Below are positions 43,490-52,108 of a DNA stretch of 64,000 nucleotides, one piece after another. The position numbers were made by a program, and so were the translations under genes. How positions within the stretch are numbered: the stretch's first letter is position 1; the number at the start of each line of letters is the position of its first letter. The stretch lies in NCBI GenBank assembly GCA_964348665.1, contig CAYGDP010000019.1:1-64000 (forward strand). The letters are read 5' to 3'. This stretch comes from CAYGDP01 sp964348665. Its GTDB lineage: Bacteria; Verrucomicrobiota; Verrucomicrobiia; Palsa-1439; CAYGDP01. Below the pieces are notes generated by a model. It was not told where the DNA came from and searched no databases. It saw only the letters and a program-made list of their open reading frames with translations.

Positions 43490-44866
43490 ATGGCTGAGAC
43501 GCAACAACAACCGATCGCAACGACCGCATCAACGACCGCAACACCCGCGGCCGCGAACAATACCGTTTGTGAATTGCGCAGCGTCAGCAAACGCCTCCGG
43601 CTTCCCGGCGGCCGCGAACTCGAAGTGCTCCGGGACATCAGCCTGACTATCCCTCGCGAAACGATCACCGCCATCCTCGGGCCCTCCGGATGCGGCAAGA
43701 GCACCTTGCTTCGAATCCTCACCGGACTCGTCGAGCCGACCACCGGGGAAGTGCTTGTCCATGGTTCCCAGCTGCACGGAATCAATCCGCATGTCTCGAT
43801 GGTGTTTCAAAGTTTCGCGCTCTTTCCCTGGCTTACCGTGGCCGAAAACATTGGCGTCGCACTCGACGGGACAGCCGTCTCGCCGCGCGACATTGGTGAC
43901 CGCGTCGCGCGCGCCATCACCCGGGTGGGTCTCGAAGGATACGAGGAAGCGTATCCCAAAGAATTGAGCGGCGGCATGAAACAACGCGTTGGCATCGCTC
44001 GCTCTCTTGTAGCGCAACCCGAATTGCTTTGCATGGATTCACCGTTCAGCACGCTCGATGTGTTGACCGCCGAGAATCTCCGCGCCGAAGTCGTGGATCT
44101 CTGGCAGGACCGCACCACCGATCCCAACAGCATTCTCCTTGTCACACACGACATTCATGAAGCAGTCTTTATCGCTGGTCGCATCATCGTCATGACTTCT
44201 CAACCCGGCCAAATCCGTGCCGTCCTCGATAATCCACTGCCCTACCCACGCGACCCACACGCTCCCACGTTTCTTGCGCAAGTGGACCGCATCCACTCCA
44301 TTCTGACCCACGCGCTTCTGCCCGACCCCGAGACAACCGTTGGATCGTCGGTTGTGCGTCCCGTTCGGATCGAGCCGCTGCCCAACATCGCGATCGGCGA
44401 AATGGTTGGGTTGCTCGATATCGTTCGCGATCAGGGAGGCAGCGCCGATATGTTCGCCCTTTCCGTACAGCTCGGGAAAGAATTTGGAAAGCTTCTCAAA
44501 TTGACGGAAGCAGCGGAAATGCTCCACTTCGCGGAAACACCCGGCGATGTCATCGCGCTGACCAAACTTGGTCGGGCGCTGCTCGATGGCGATGTCAACT
44601 CCCGCAAAAACCTTATCGGTCAACAACTTCGACTCCTTGGCCTTTTCCGCCACATCCTCGATCTTCTCGAAAAACAACCCGGTCACGCTCTCGATGAAGA
44701 CCTCGTCCTCGAAGAACTCGCCATCCGGCTGCCGACCGAGCGCCCCCAAACCATGTTCCGCTCGGTCGTTCGCTGGGGTCGCCACGCCAAACTCCTCACC
44801 TACGACGCCACCCAACACAAACTCTCCTTGCCTCGGAGCAAATCCTCACAACAAACAGCCGTGTAA
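43490..44866 (+). CDS. ABC transporter ATP-binding protein with AAA-associated C-terminal domain
   Basis: 458 residues from ATG 43490 (MAETQQQPIATTAST). A Thr/Ala-rich N-terminal tail (1-25) precedes the ATPase: Walker A GPSGCGKST, Q-loop MVFQSFALFPWLTVAEN, signature LSGGMKQR, Walker B LLCMDSPFS (Asp then Ser instead of Glu) and a switch His in VTHDIHEAVF. Residues about 290-450 form the AAA-associated domain (MVGLLDIVRDQGGSADMFALSVQLG), found on nitrate/sulfonate-type ATPases. The Walker B Glu position reads Ser (MDSPF), common in this subfamily. Partner of the fused permease. Confidence 0.9.
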   Translation: MAETQQQPIATTASTTATPAAANNTVCELRSVSKRLRLPGGRELEVLRDISLTIPRETITAILGPSGCGKSTLLRILTGLVEPTTGEVLVHGSQLHGINPHVSMVFQSFALFPWLTVAENIGVALDGTAVSPRDIGDRVARAITRVGLEGYEEAYPKELSGGMKQRVGIARSLVAQPELLCMDSPFSTLDVLTAENLRAEVVDLWQDRTTDPNSILLVTHDIHEAVFIAGRIIVMTSQPGQIRAVLDNPLPYPRDPHAPTFLAQVDRIHSILTHALLPDPETTVGSSVVRPVRIEPLPNIAIGEMVGLLDIVRDQGGSADMFALSVQLGKEFGKLLKLTEAAEMLHFAETPGDVIALTKLGRALLDGDVNSRKNLIGQQLRLLGLFRHILDLLEKQPGHALDEDLVLEELAIRLPTERPQTMFRSVVRWGRHAKLLTYDATQHKLSLPRSKSSQQTAV

Positions 44867-44940
44867 TGTATTGGATTTTGAGGTGCGTTGGATTGACTCG
44901 CCACCAAAAATTCGCGTGCATTCGCGGTTACAAAAGCGCC

Positions 44941-45030
44941 ATGAAGGCTGTCATTTTCCGAAAACACGGCGGGCATGAAAACGGCATCACCACCGAACAC
45001 TCAACGATTAAATGGGCAGAGCATTATTGA
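44941..45030 (+). pseudogene. Relic of the start of an MDR dehydrogenase gene
   Basis: The 29-codon frame begins MKAVIFRKHGGHENG, nearly identical at DNA level to the true start of the intact gene at 45078 (MKAVIFREHGGPEKF) for about 40 bases, then diverges and stops. It looks like the remains of a duplication, or of a second paralogue lost by deletion. Unlikely to be a functional protein, though it might be translated. The remainder of the 211-bp gap 44867-45077 holds only a short repeat (45031-45077). Confidence 0.6.
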
Positions 45031-45077
45031 AAATTGGATGTTGAATGTTGGGCGTTGAATGTTGAATATGTTGACCC
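45031..45077. repeat. TTGAATG low-complexity direct repeat
   Basis: Several imperfect copies of GATGTTGAATGTTGGGCGTTG-like units, roughly a 7-8-base period (TGTTGAA), directly before the MDR gene. Same family style as the repeats at 46846-46932 and 41164-41200. Confidence 0.55.
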
Positions 45078-46106
45078 ATGAAAGCTGTCATTTTCCGAGA
45101 ACACGGAGGTCCTGAAAAGTTCGAGCTGGCCAACGTGCCACCACCGCAGGTCACCCCAGACGAGGTGTTGGTGCGCGTCCGGGCGTGCGCGTTGAATCAT
45201 CTCGATATCTGGGTGCGGCAAGGATTGCCCGGTATCCCCGTCGAGATGCCGCACATCTGCGGATCGGATATTGCGGGGGAAATTGCGGAAATCGGGTCGG
45301 GGACGAAGAATTTGAAAATCGGTCAGCACGTTATCATCTCGCCGGGAATCAGTTGCGGGATGTGCGAATTTTGCGCTCGCGGTGAGGATAGCAATTGCGC
45401 CCAATTCGACATTATGGGGATGCGGCGGCAAGGAGGCTACGCGGAATTTGCCAAGGCGCCCGCGAAAGACTTCCTGCCTGTCAGCAACAAATTGAGCTTC
45501 GAAGAATGGGCCGCCATCCCGTTGGTGTTTCTGACGGCGTGGCACATGCTCATCACACGCGGCAAACTTCGCCCCGGCGAAACCGTGCTGGTTCACGCCG
45601 CGGGCAGCGGCATCGGCAGCGCGGCAATCCAAATTGCGAAATTGATGGGGGCGACGGTCATCACGACAGCGGGGAGCGATGAAAAGTTGGCACTGGGGAA
45701 AAAACTCGGCGCCGACCACGGCATCCACTACACCAGCGTTGATTATTCAGAGCAAACAAGGAAATTGACAGGCGGACGCGGAGTGGACTTGATTTTTGAG
45801 CACATTGGCCCGGAAAACTGGGAGAAAAACTTGGCCTGCCTCGCGCGAGGCGGGCGCATGGTTTTTTGCGGGGCAACGACAGGCGCCATGGTCAATGTAA
45901 ATATTCGGAGCGTGTTCGTGCGTCAGCATAGCTTGATCGGTTGTTACATGGGGGGACGGCACGAATTGTTGGAATTGCTCAAACTCATCGAGGCGGGAAA
46001 ACTGCACCCGGTAGTGGACAAAGTCTATCCACTAGCCGAAGCCGCTTCAGCCCATCGCCGCATGCTCGATCGCGGGAATTTTGGGAAGATTGTTTTGAAA
46101 ATTTGA
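45078..46106 (+). CDS. Zinc-type alcohol dehydrogenase / quinone oxidoreductase (MDR family)
   Basis: 342 residues. GroES-like N-terminal domain with LNHLDIWVRQGLPG and GSDIAGEIAEIG; the four structural-zinc cysteines are in SCGMCEFCARGEDSNC. The nucleotide site VLVHAAGSGIGSAAIQIAKLMGATVI is the quinone-oxidoreductase-like GxGxxG. Likely an NADPH-dependent reductase or alcohol dehydrogenase; substrate unknown. A near-copy of its first 14 codons lies 137 bases upstream. Confidence 0.9.
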   Translation: MKAVIFREHGGPEKFELANVPPPQVTPDEVLVRVRACALNHLDIWVRQGLPGIPVEMPHICGSDIAGEIAEIGSGTKNLKIGQHVIISPGISCGMCEFCARGEDSNCAQFDIMGMRRQGGYAEFAKAPAKDFLPVSNKLSFEEWAAIPLVFLTAWHMLITRGKLRPGETVLVHAAGSGIGSAAIQIAKLMGATVITTAGSDEKLALGKKLGADHGIHYTSVDYSEQTRKLTGGRGVDLIFEHIGPENWEKNLACLARGGRMVFCGATTGAMVNVNIRSVFVRQHSLIGCYMGGRHELLELLKLIEAGKLHPVVDKVYPLAEAASAHRRMLDRGNFGKIVLKI

Positions 46107-46119
46107 TTTCCAGTAAATA

Positions 46120-46845
46120 TCACCAAGAGATACCGTCACCGGTCTCGGCAGCCAGAAAAGCGTAACCCGATTTTTTTCCCTCAATGACTATGTGACGGTC
46201 GTCAATTGTACTAATGGCAAGGCCAAGGTTGGCCTTGTCGAGTTGATGCCGTACTTCTGCAGGGGTGAATGCGGCGAGAAGGGATTGGTAGAAGAGTTGC
46301 TGGAGAAGCTTGGATTCGTGCGCCGCGTGTTTGTGCATCAGCGCTCGGGCAGTAATACGCGATGGAGGGCGGAATAAATCCTGAACGAGGACGACAGCTT
46401 TGGGTTTGGTTACGCGACGGATTTCTTTCCAGAATGAGATAGGATCGGAAAGATGATGGAGCAAACTATTGGAAATGACAGCGTCGAATGTAGAATCGTG
46501 AAATGGGAGAAGCTTGGCGTCGGATCGTATTAGCGAAATTATAGGCCGCGCGCCCTCGCGCGGCGATATTTTCTGTTTTGCTAAAGCAAGCATCGCCGCG
46601 GAGGCGTCGAGGGCGATGATATGGGCGTTGGGAAGTTGACGCGCGATGCGGATGGGGATGTCGGCGGGGCCGGTGCCGAGGTCTAAGATTTTAATTCGAG
46701 GACGAGGACGAGGACGAGGACGATTTCGAAGAAGCGCGAGGAGGTGCTCAACATACGGCTGGTCAACATCGCCGAAGTTGGCAGCTTGATAGGCGCGGGC
46801 TTCGGCGTCGTCGGACATGACTTCGGGTTCGGGAATGCGGTTCAT
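46120..46845 (-). CDS. SAM-dependent methyltransferase (class I)
   Basis: 241 residues. SAM motifs: KILDLGTGPADIPI (motif I), HIIALDASAAMLALAKQK (motif II), LLPFHDSTFDAVISNSLLHHLSD (motif IV). Substrate unknown; resembles the UbiE/methyltransferase-11 group. A (CGTCCT)n-like hexanucleotide tract encodes RPRPRPRPR (about residues 42-50) just before motif I. Possibly in the same transcript as the sugar ABC genes, 87 bases downstream of them, across a repeat. Confidence 0.87.
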   Translation of the reverse strand: MNRIPEPEVMSDDAEARAYQAANFGDVDQPYVEHLLALLRNRPRPRPRPRIKILDLGTGPADIPIRIARQLPNAHIIALDASAAMLALAKQKISPREGARPIISLIRSDAKLLPFHDSTFDAVISNSLLHHLSDPISFWKEIRRVTKPKAVVLVQDLFRPPSRITARALMHKHAAHESKLLQQLFYQSLLAAFTPAEVRHQLDKANLGLAISTIDDRHIVIEGKKSGYAFLAAETGDGISW

Positions 46846-46932
46846 CTTCGTTAAATAGTTAAAACGTTGAATCGTTGAATCGGAGTGGCGGTGGTGCCAA
46901 TATAACCATTTGACGTTTCAACCATTCAACGC
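46846..46932. repeat. GTTGAATC/GATTCAAC inverted low-complexity repeat
   Basis: CGTTGAATCGTTGAATC (46864-46880) and TTCAACCATTCAACGCC (46917-46933) are near-exact complements, giving a hairpin between the methyltransferase start and the permease stop. The left arm is the reverse complement of the repeat inside larB. Confidence 0.7.
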
Positions 46933-48369
46933 CTAACCCTTGATCCCTGTCGTGGCGATGCCTTTGATGAAAGTTTTTTGAGTAAAGAAGAAGAGGATGA
47001 TGATAGGAATGATCACGACGGCGCTGGCGGCCATGAGAAAATGCCATTGGGTTCCGCCATGCTGGCTCTGGTAGTTTTGCAAGGCGAGAGCGAGTGTGAA
47101 CGTGTGTTTACGAGTGAGATAAAGGAGTGGCCCCATGAAATCGTTCCATGCCCAGAGAAAATGGAAGAGCGCGACTACGGCGAGCACGGGCCGACTCAAC
47201 GGCAGCATGATGCGCCAGAAGATTCCCCACTCGCTACAACCATCAATTCGCGCCGCCTCGCTTAACTCTTTCGGGATCGTCAGAAAAAACTGTCGCATGA
47301 GAAAAATGTTAAACGCGCTGGCGAAAAACGCGGGAACCCAGAGCGGCTTGAGCGTTCCCACCCAGCCCAGAGTTTTGAATACGCCATACAACGGCACCAT
47401 CAGCACGGGAAACGGCACCATCATCGTCGCGAGAGTGACGGCAAACAGCGCGTCACGTCCGCGCCACTGGATTTTCGCGAAACCGTAGGCGACGATGGCA
47501 TTGGACAAGACCGCGCCGATCATGCCGAGAATGCAAACCATCAGCGTGTTTCGCAGGAATACCGGAAAATCCACCACAGTATCCACGCCGATGCCGCTTT
47601 CGCGAGGCTTGACGGTGCCCTCTACTTCTTCGAGGCCGCGTCCGCCCATCGTGGCGAGCGCCAACGGATAATTTTCCCAGCGGGGGGCGATATTGGAGGT
47701 AATCGCTACGGCGGGAACGATATCCCACATTAGCTCGTGAGTTCGCATCTTGGTAGGAGACCGTTCCGTGATATGCCAGTCGCCTTGATTCACCCGTTTC
47801 TCTAATTTGGCGAAAACGAGTTTCTCCTGCGCGAGTCCCGCCTCAAAAACCTGCATTCGCGCGCGGCCCGTTGCTTCATCGAACGCGGTCGCCGAGAGCA
47901 GAAGTCGTTTGCCCTTGTCGCGTCCCTCCTGGGGAATCACCACGACGCTCGGCTCCGTGATTTCGTAATCGCGGGTGATTTCAAGCGGCACGTCGTTCAA
48001 GATCGCAGATTTCGATTTGCCATCATCCGATATTTTCCACTCAATCTTGTCTAGACGTTTAACGACGCGGACATCTATGGGTACGTCTGTTTCCGAAACG
48101 ACCGATAATTTTCCCGCGTCCGACCCACGTAATCGTTGGATGAGAATGCCAGGCGCGTTTTCCGGATCATCACGAGGCGCCTCGACACGAACGCCGTCGA
48201 ACTCCGTGAAAAAGGCGCGCGGGATCCAGGTGGGCGGCATCTGCATGGTTTGCTCGATGGGCTTGAGCGAAGTGAACATCAGCCAAAGGAACGGGAAGAG
48301 AAAGAGGATCGACCCCGCGACGAGTAGCGCGTAGCAAAAAAAGCGGGCCAATGGGGTGCGGGGTTGCAT
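46933..48369 (-). CDS. Sugar ABC transporter permease, MalG-type, with large periplasmic insertion
   Basis: 478 residues against the usual 270-300. Helix 1 (about 12-34) and the FTSLKPIEQTMQMPPTWIPRAF motif are followed by about 190 extra residues (about 55-250), hydrophilic and beta-rich, before the BPD_transp_1 core resumes with FLRNTLMVCILGMIGAVLSNAIVAYGFAKIQW. The EAA loop is PKELSEAARIDGCSEWGIFWRIMLPLSRP. The insertion sits in the first periplasmic loop and could act as a binding or docking domain. Partner of the MalF-type permease upstream. Confidence 0.9.
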   Translation of the reverse strand: MQPRTPLARFFCYALLVAGSILFLFPFLWLMFTSLKPIEQTMQMPPTWIPRAFFTEFDGVRVEAPRDDPENAPGILIQRLRGSDAGKLSVVSETDVPIDVRVVKRLDKIEWKISDDGKSKSAILNDVPLEITRDYEITEPSVVVIPQEGRDKGKRLLLSATAFDEATGRARMQVFEAGLAQEKLVFAKLEKRVNQGDWHITERSPTKMRTHELMWDIVPAVAITSNIAPRWENYPLALATMGGRGLEEVEGTVKPRESGIGVDTVVDFPVFLRNTLMVCILGMIGAVLSNAIVAYGFAKIQWRGRDALFAVTLATMMVPFPVLMVPLYGVFKTLGWVGTLKPLWVPAFFASAFNIFLMRQFFLTIPKELSEAARIDGCSEWGIFWRIMLPLSRPVLAVVALFHFLWAWNDFMGPLLYLTRKHTFTLALALQNYQSQHGGTQWHFLMAASAVVIIPIIILFFFTQKTFIKGIATTGIKG

Positions 48370-48496
48370 AAATTATAAATTCCAAACTCCAAACTCCAAA
48401 CTCCAGAGAAACTTCAAACCCCAAGCTTCAAGCTCAAAACCTTGCGTTTGAAGTTTGAGGCTTTCCTGAAGTTTGAAGCTTGAAGTTTGAAGTTTT
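48370..48496. repeat. CAAACTCCAAACTCC / GAAGTTTGAAG repeat block inside the sugar ABC operon
   Basis: The left half is tandem AACTCCAAACTCC units and CTTCAAACCCCAAGCTTCAA; the right half is the complementary TTTGAAGTTTGAGG and GAAGTTTGAAGCTTGAAG. Palindromic cluster 127 bp long between the two permease genes. Confidence 0.7.
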
Positions 48497-49396
48497 CTAT
48501 CCTGCATAATGCACTCGTTTCTCCGATAATTTGGTGGCGCCATAGGTCAGCGCCAGGATGAGCAAAAATAGTATCCACGCCATCGCGCTGGCGTAGCCCA
48601 TGCGCAAATCGTAAAACGCCGTCGAGAACAGATACAGCGCGTAAAACAACGTCGAACGCGCCGGGTTGCCGTCGGCGCTTCCGGTCATGACGAACACCTG
48701 CGTGAAGACCTGCAGCGTGCCGATGATGCCCATGATCAGGTTGAAATAAATCACAGGCGAGATCATTGGCAGTGTAACGTGCCAGATGCGCCGCCACCAG
48801 CTCGCGCCGTCAATCTCGGCCGATTCATAAAGTTCCTGCGGCACATCTTGCAGGCCGGCAAGATAAATCACCATCGAGTTTCCAACGCCCCAGGCGCTCA
48901 TCAAGACCAGCGCCGGTTTCGCCCAATTCGGATCCGCCAGCCACGTGGGAGGTTTCGCGCCGAAAATATCAAGGATCGGAGTAATCGCCCAGTTCAGCAC
49001 GCCATAACTGCCATTGAAGATCCACAACCAGAGCATCGAACTGGCCACCAGCGGGACCAGCGACGGCAGATAAAAAAATGTACGGAACAATGGCATCCCG
49101 CGCACCCCGGTGTTCAACAAGAGCGCTAGCGAGATGCTGATCAACATTCCCAGCGGCAGAGACAAGGCGGCGAACACGAGCGTGTTGCGCAGCGAGAGCC
49201 AAAAGACTTCGTCGCTCATGAGCCGCTGATAATTTTCCGCACCCGACCACGCAGGAGATTGCAGCACGGAATAATCGCAAAAACTGTAGAAGAGCGACGC
49301 GACCACCGGATAGGCCGTGAACACGCCCAGCCCGATAAACCAAAGCGAGCAGAAGGCGATTCCCTTTCGTAAATTATGACGTTCGGTGGAGGTCAT
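48497..49396 (-). CDS. Sugar ABC transporter permease, MalF-type
   Basis: 299 residues, six helices. EAA loop VPQELYESAEIDGASWWRRIWHVTLPMISPVIYFNL is typical of the carbohydrate-uptake-1 family. Overlaps the binding-protein gene by four bases (ATGA) and precedes the MalG-type permease. No ATPase is encoded here, so a shared MalK/MsmX-like ATPase elsewhere is likely. Confidence 0.93.
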   Translation of the reverse strand: MTSTERHNLRKGIAFCSLWFIGLGVFTAYPVVASLFYSFCDYSVLQSPAWSGAENYQRLMSDEVFWLSLRNTLVFAALSLPLGMLISISLALLLNTGVRGMPLFRTFFYLPSLVPLVASSMLWLWIFNGSYGVLNWAITPILDIFGAKPPTWLADPNWAKPALVLMSAWGVGNSMVIYLAGLQDVPQELYESAEIDGASWWRRIWHVTLPMISPVIYFNLIMGIIGTLQVFTQVFVMTGSADGNPARSTLFYALYLFSTAFYDLRMGYASAMAWILFLLILALTYGATKLSEKRVHYAG

Positions 49397-50820
49397 GGCG
49401 TCTGTTTGTAGGCTTCGTCACCTGACGCCGCTGTGTGGGATTCGCCGTGTGGGGTAACGCGGCCTACATCGTTGGATTTTCTTCGCGCCAAGCTGCGCTG
49501 GTGCAACTCCCAGCTTTCGCTGACGCGTTTCTGCGCGAAGGCTAGGGCTTCTTCGGGTGATTTGGCGAGGAGCCGGACTTTTTCGAATACTTGACTGACT
49601 TCGCGGGTGTATTCCTGCCAAATCCCGATTTTCGGATAATGAATCGCGTTCGGGCTTGCAGCTTGGTCACGGAAAACTTTGATGTACGGGTGCGGATGTT
49701 TTTGTGCAAAGAACGGGCTCCAGACGCGCATCGGCGAATTTTTCTGCTGTCCGTAGCAAACTAGCTCCATCCCGAACAGTTCCTCTTCGGTTTGCGCGTT
49801 TTCGTTGATGCTGCTGATAAACTTGATGAATTCCCAGGCTTCGTCCGGGTGTTTCGCCCCGCGCGGGATCATCACAAGGTCGGCGTCGGCAACCGTAAAG
49901 TTTTCCAGGCCGGGCTTGGCCGTGGGCCATGGCGCGCAGCCGTATTCCATGCCGGGCGCGTATTGTTCGATGAAATTATTGAGCCAGACGCCTTGAAACA
50001 CCATCGCCATTTGACCGCTGAAGAACGGGTTTTGCGGTGATGAGAAATTACCGAAGCCGCTCACAAACGATTTGATTTGTTCGAGGCCGTATTTTCGCGA
50101 ATACCCTTCGACCCAGTTGTACGCTTCCAAGTTGGCGGCATTCTTCCCGATGGTGATTTCTGTTTCATCCCAAAGCTGGCCGCCGAACCATTGGGGAAAA
50201 CTCCAGGCCGCCCAGCCAGGCTCTTGCGGAAGAAAACCTAGTTGAACAATCTTTCCGTCTTTGTCTCGTTTGGCAAGTTTCTCGGCGAACTCGTCCAGTT
50301 CGGCGAGCGTTTGCGGAGGTCGCTCCGGGTCCAAGCCGGCCGCGCGAAACATCGCTTTGTTCCAATACAGGGCGTAGGTCGTCGGCGTAGTCGGGACCGC
50401 CCAGGTCGAACCGCGATACGTGCACATATCGGCATATACGGGGTAATACCTCGAGAGCCATTGCTCTGTGGTCATCCCGTCGCGTTTGATGAAATCATCG
50501 AGCGGCAGCAACGCGTTGCGATCGGCAAACGAAAAAACGTTGGAAACCCATAGCCCCGCTACGTCAGGCGGGTCGCCGCCCGCGGTGGCGACGATTGTCT
50601 TGCGGTCCACGTTACTGATGGAGAGATATTCGACGACGATGATCTTGCCGTCTTTGTTTTTCTTCTGGAGCCGATTGAACTGATCCACCGTCCGCTGCAT
50701 CGCCTCGCCCTCTTTACCCGTCCATTTCTCCCAATAGGAAATATGCACCTTGCCATCGTCGCGCGAGCAGCCGACGAGAAAGACGGAAAGGACAGCAATG
50801 GCAACCATGGAAATTTTCAT
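49393..50820 (-). CDS. Sugar ABC transporter substrate-binding lipoprotein
   Basis: 475 residues from ATG 50820 (MKISMVAIAVLSVFLVGC), a lipoprotein signal with Cys at 18. The frame is open to 51372, but that part is antisense to the oxidoreductase gene. SBP_bac_1 fold: ISYWEKWTGKEGEAMQRTVDQFN, GDPPDVAGLW, TPTTYALYWNKAMFRAAGLDPERPPQTL and VWLNNFIEQYAPGMEYG. Binds a carbohydrate in the periplasm for the two permeases downstream. An 84-bp divergent gap separates it from the Gfo/Idh/MocA gene. Confidence 0.92.
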   Translation of the reverse strand: MKISMVAIAVLSVFLVGCSRDDGKVHISYWEKWTGKEGEAMQRTVDQFNRLQKKNKDGKIIVVEYLSISNVDRKTIVATAGGDPPDVAGLWVSNVFSFADRNALLPLDDFIKRDGMTTEQWLSRYYPVYADMCTYRGSTWAVPTTPTTYALYWNKAMFRAAGLDPERPPQTLAELDEFAEKLAKRDKDGKIVQLGFLPQEPGWAAWSFPQWFGGQLWDETEITIGKNAANLEAYNWVEGYSRKYGLEQIKSFVSGFGNFSSPQNPFFSGQMAMVFQGVWLNNFIEQYAPGMEYGCAPWPTAKPGLENFTVADADLVMIPRGAKHPDEAWEFIKFISSINENAQTEEELFGMELVCYGQQKNSPMRVWSPFFAQKHPHPYIKVFRDQAASPNAIHYPKIGIWQEYTREVSQVFEKVRLLAKSPEEALAFAQKRVSESWELHQRSLARRKSNDVGRVTPHGESHTAASGDEAYKQTP

Positions 50821-50904
50821 TGCGTCAGAGCAAATGTTTAGCATATCCTTTCCGCCGCAGTCCAGAAAACAAACCGAAATCCACTTAGCAAGGAGAACTT
50901 TTCC

Positions 50905-52059
50905 ATGGCAGCAAAGAAACTCAATGTCGGCATGATCGGATACAAATTCATGGGCAAAGCACACAGCAACGCCTGGCTCAAGGCGGCAAAATTTTTTGAT
51001 GTAAAAGGCGAGCCAGTCATGAAGGTCATCTGCGGACGCAATCGCGACGGCGCCACCTCGATGCAGAAATTCGGCTGGCAATCCGTCAGCACCGATTGGC
51101 GCGAAGTCGTCGAGCGGCGCGACATTGATATCGTGGACATCTGCACCGCGAACGACACGCACGCCGAGATCGCCATCGCGGCCGCCAAGGCTGGCAAAGC
51201 GATCGTGTGTGAGAAACCGCTGGCGATGGACGTGGCGCAATGCAAGGAAATGGTCGCAGCGGTGAAGAAAGCGGGCGTGACCAATCTGGTCTGCCACAAC
51301 TACCGCCGCATCCCCGCGCTGGCGCTCGCCAAGCGGATGATTGACAACGGCGATCTCGGAAAGATCTTTCACTATCGCGGCCGCTATTTACAGGATTGGA
51401 TCGTGGACCCGAATTTTCCGATCGTGTGGCGATTGCAAAAAAATGTCGCCGGCAGCGGCACGCATGGCGATATTTGCGCGCACATCATTGACATCGGCCG
51501 ATATCTCGTGGGCGAATTCAGCGAGGTCAGCGGTTTGATGGAGACGTTCATCAAAGAACGCCCGATTCAGGAAGCCGCCGTCGGCAGCGGTCTCGGCGCC
51601 AAGGCCGGCAAGAAAATCGGCAAGGTCACCGTGGACGACGCCTCGATGTTCATTGGCCGGTTCAAGAACGGCGCGCTGGCAAACCTCGAAGCCACTCGGT
51701 TCGCTCTCGGTCGCAAAAACGGCATCCAAGTCGAAATCAACGGCAGCAAAGGCTCGCTCTACTTCGATTTCGAGGACATGAACCGCCTCAAATATTACAA
51801 CGAAGCCGATCCGTCCGACCGAAAAGGGTTCCGCGACATTCTTGTCACCGACGGTTCGCAGCCGTACGCGGGCGCGTGGTGGCCGGGCGGCCATATTATC
51901 GGGTACGAACACACCTTCATCAATACGTTTGCCGACTTCCTCAATGCCGCCGCGGAGGGCAAGCCGGTGAAACCCGACTTCGAGGATGGATTGCGCAATC
52001 AAGCGGTGCTCGAAGCAGTCGAAGAATCCGCCAAGAGCGGCAAATGGGTGAAACTCTAG
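50905..52059 (+). CDS. Gfo/Idh/MocA family oxidoreductase
   Basis: 384 residues. N-terminal NAD(P) site GMIGYKFMGKAHSNAW, TANDTHAEIAIAAAKAGKAIVCEKPLAMD (EKP motif), and catalytic region SGTHGDICAHIIDIGRYLVGEFSEV with the conserved Asp and His. Resembles the longer PVC and actinobacterial sugar dehydrogenases (myo-inositol or scyllo-inositol type). AAGGAGAAC lies before ATG 50905. Divergent from a sugar importer, so it likely acts on the imported sugar. Confidence 0.92.
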   Translation: MAAKKLNVGMIGYKFMGKAHSNAWLKAAKFFDVKGEPVMKVICGRNRDGATSMQKFGWQSVSTDWREVVERRDIDIVDICTANDTHAEIAIAAAKAGKAIVCEKPLAMDVAQCKEMVAAVKKAGVTNLVCHNYRRIPALALAKRMIDNGDLGKIFHYRGRYLQDWIVDPNFPIVWRLQKNVAGSGTHGDICAHIIDIGRYLVGEFSEVSGLMETFIKERPIQEAAVGSGLGAKAGKKIGKVTVDDASMFIGRFKNGALANLEATRFALGRKNGIQVEINGSKGSLYFDFEDMNRLKYYNEADPSDRKGFRDILVTDGSQPYAGAWWPGGHIIGYEHTFINTFADFLNAAAEGKPVKPDFEDGLRNQAVLEAVEESAKSGKWVKL

Positions 52060-52108
52060 GCGGAACAATCGCTTGCCAACCGGGTCGAACGGTGCGAGAG
52101 TGAACACG

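Noticed and set aside
48370..48496. Possible CRISPR array
   Set aside because: Units are 7-8 bases and immediately adjacent, with complementary halves; no spacer-repeat pattern and no cas genes in the window.
49393..51372. 659-residue reading frame including an N-terminal extension of about 180 residues
   Set aside because: The extension is antisense to the well-supported oxidoreductase at 50905-52059, and a proper lipoprotein signal starts at 50820.
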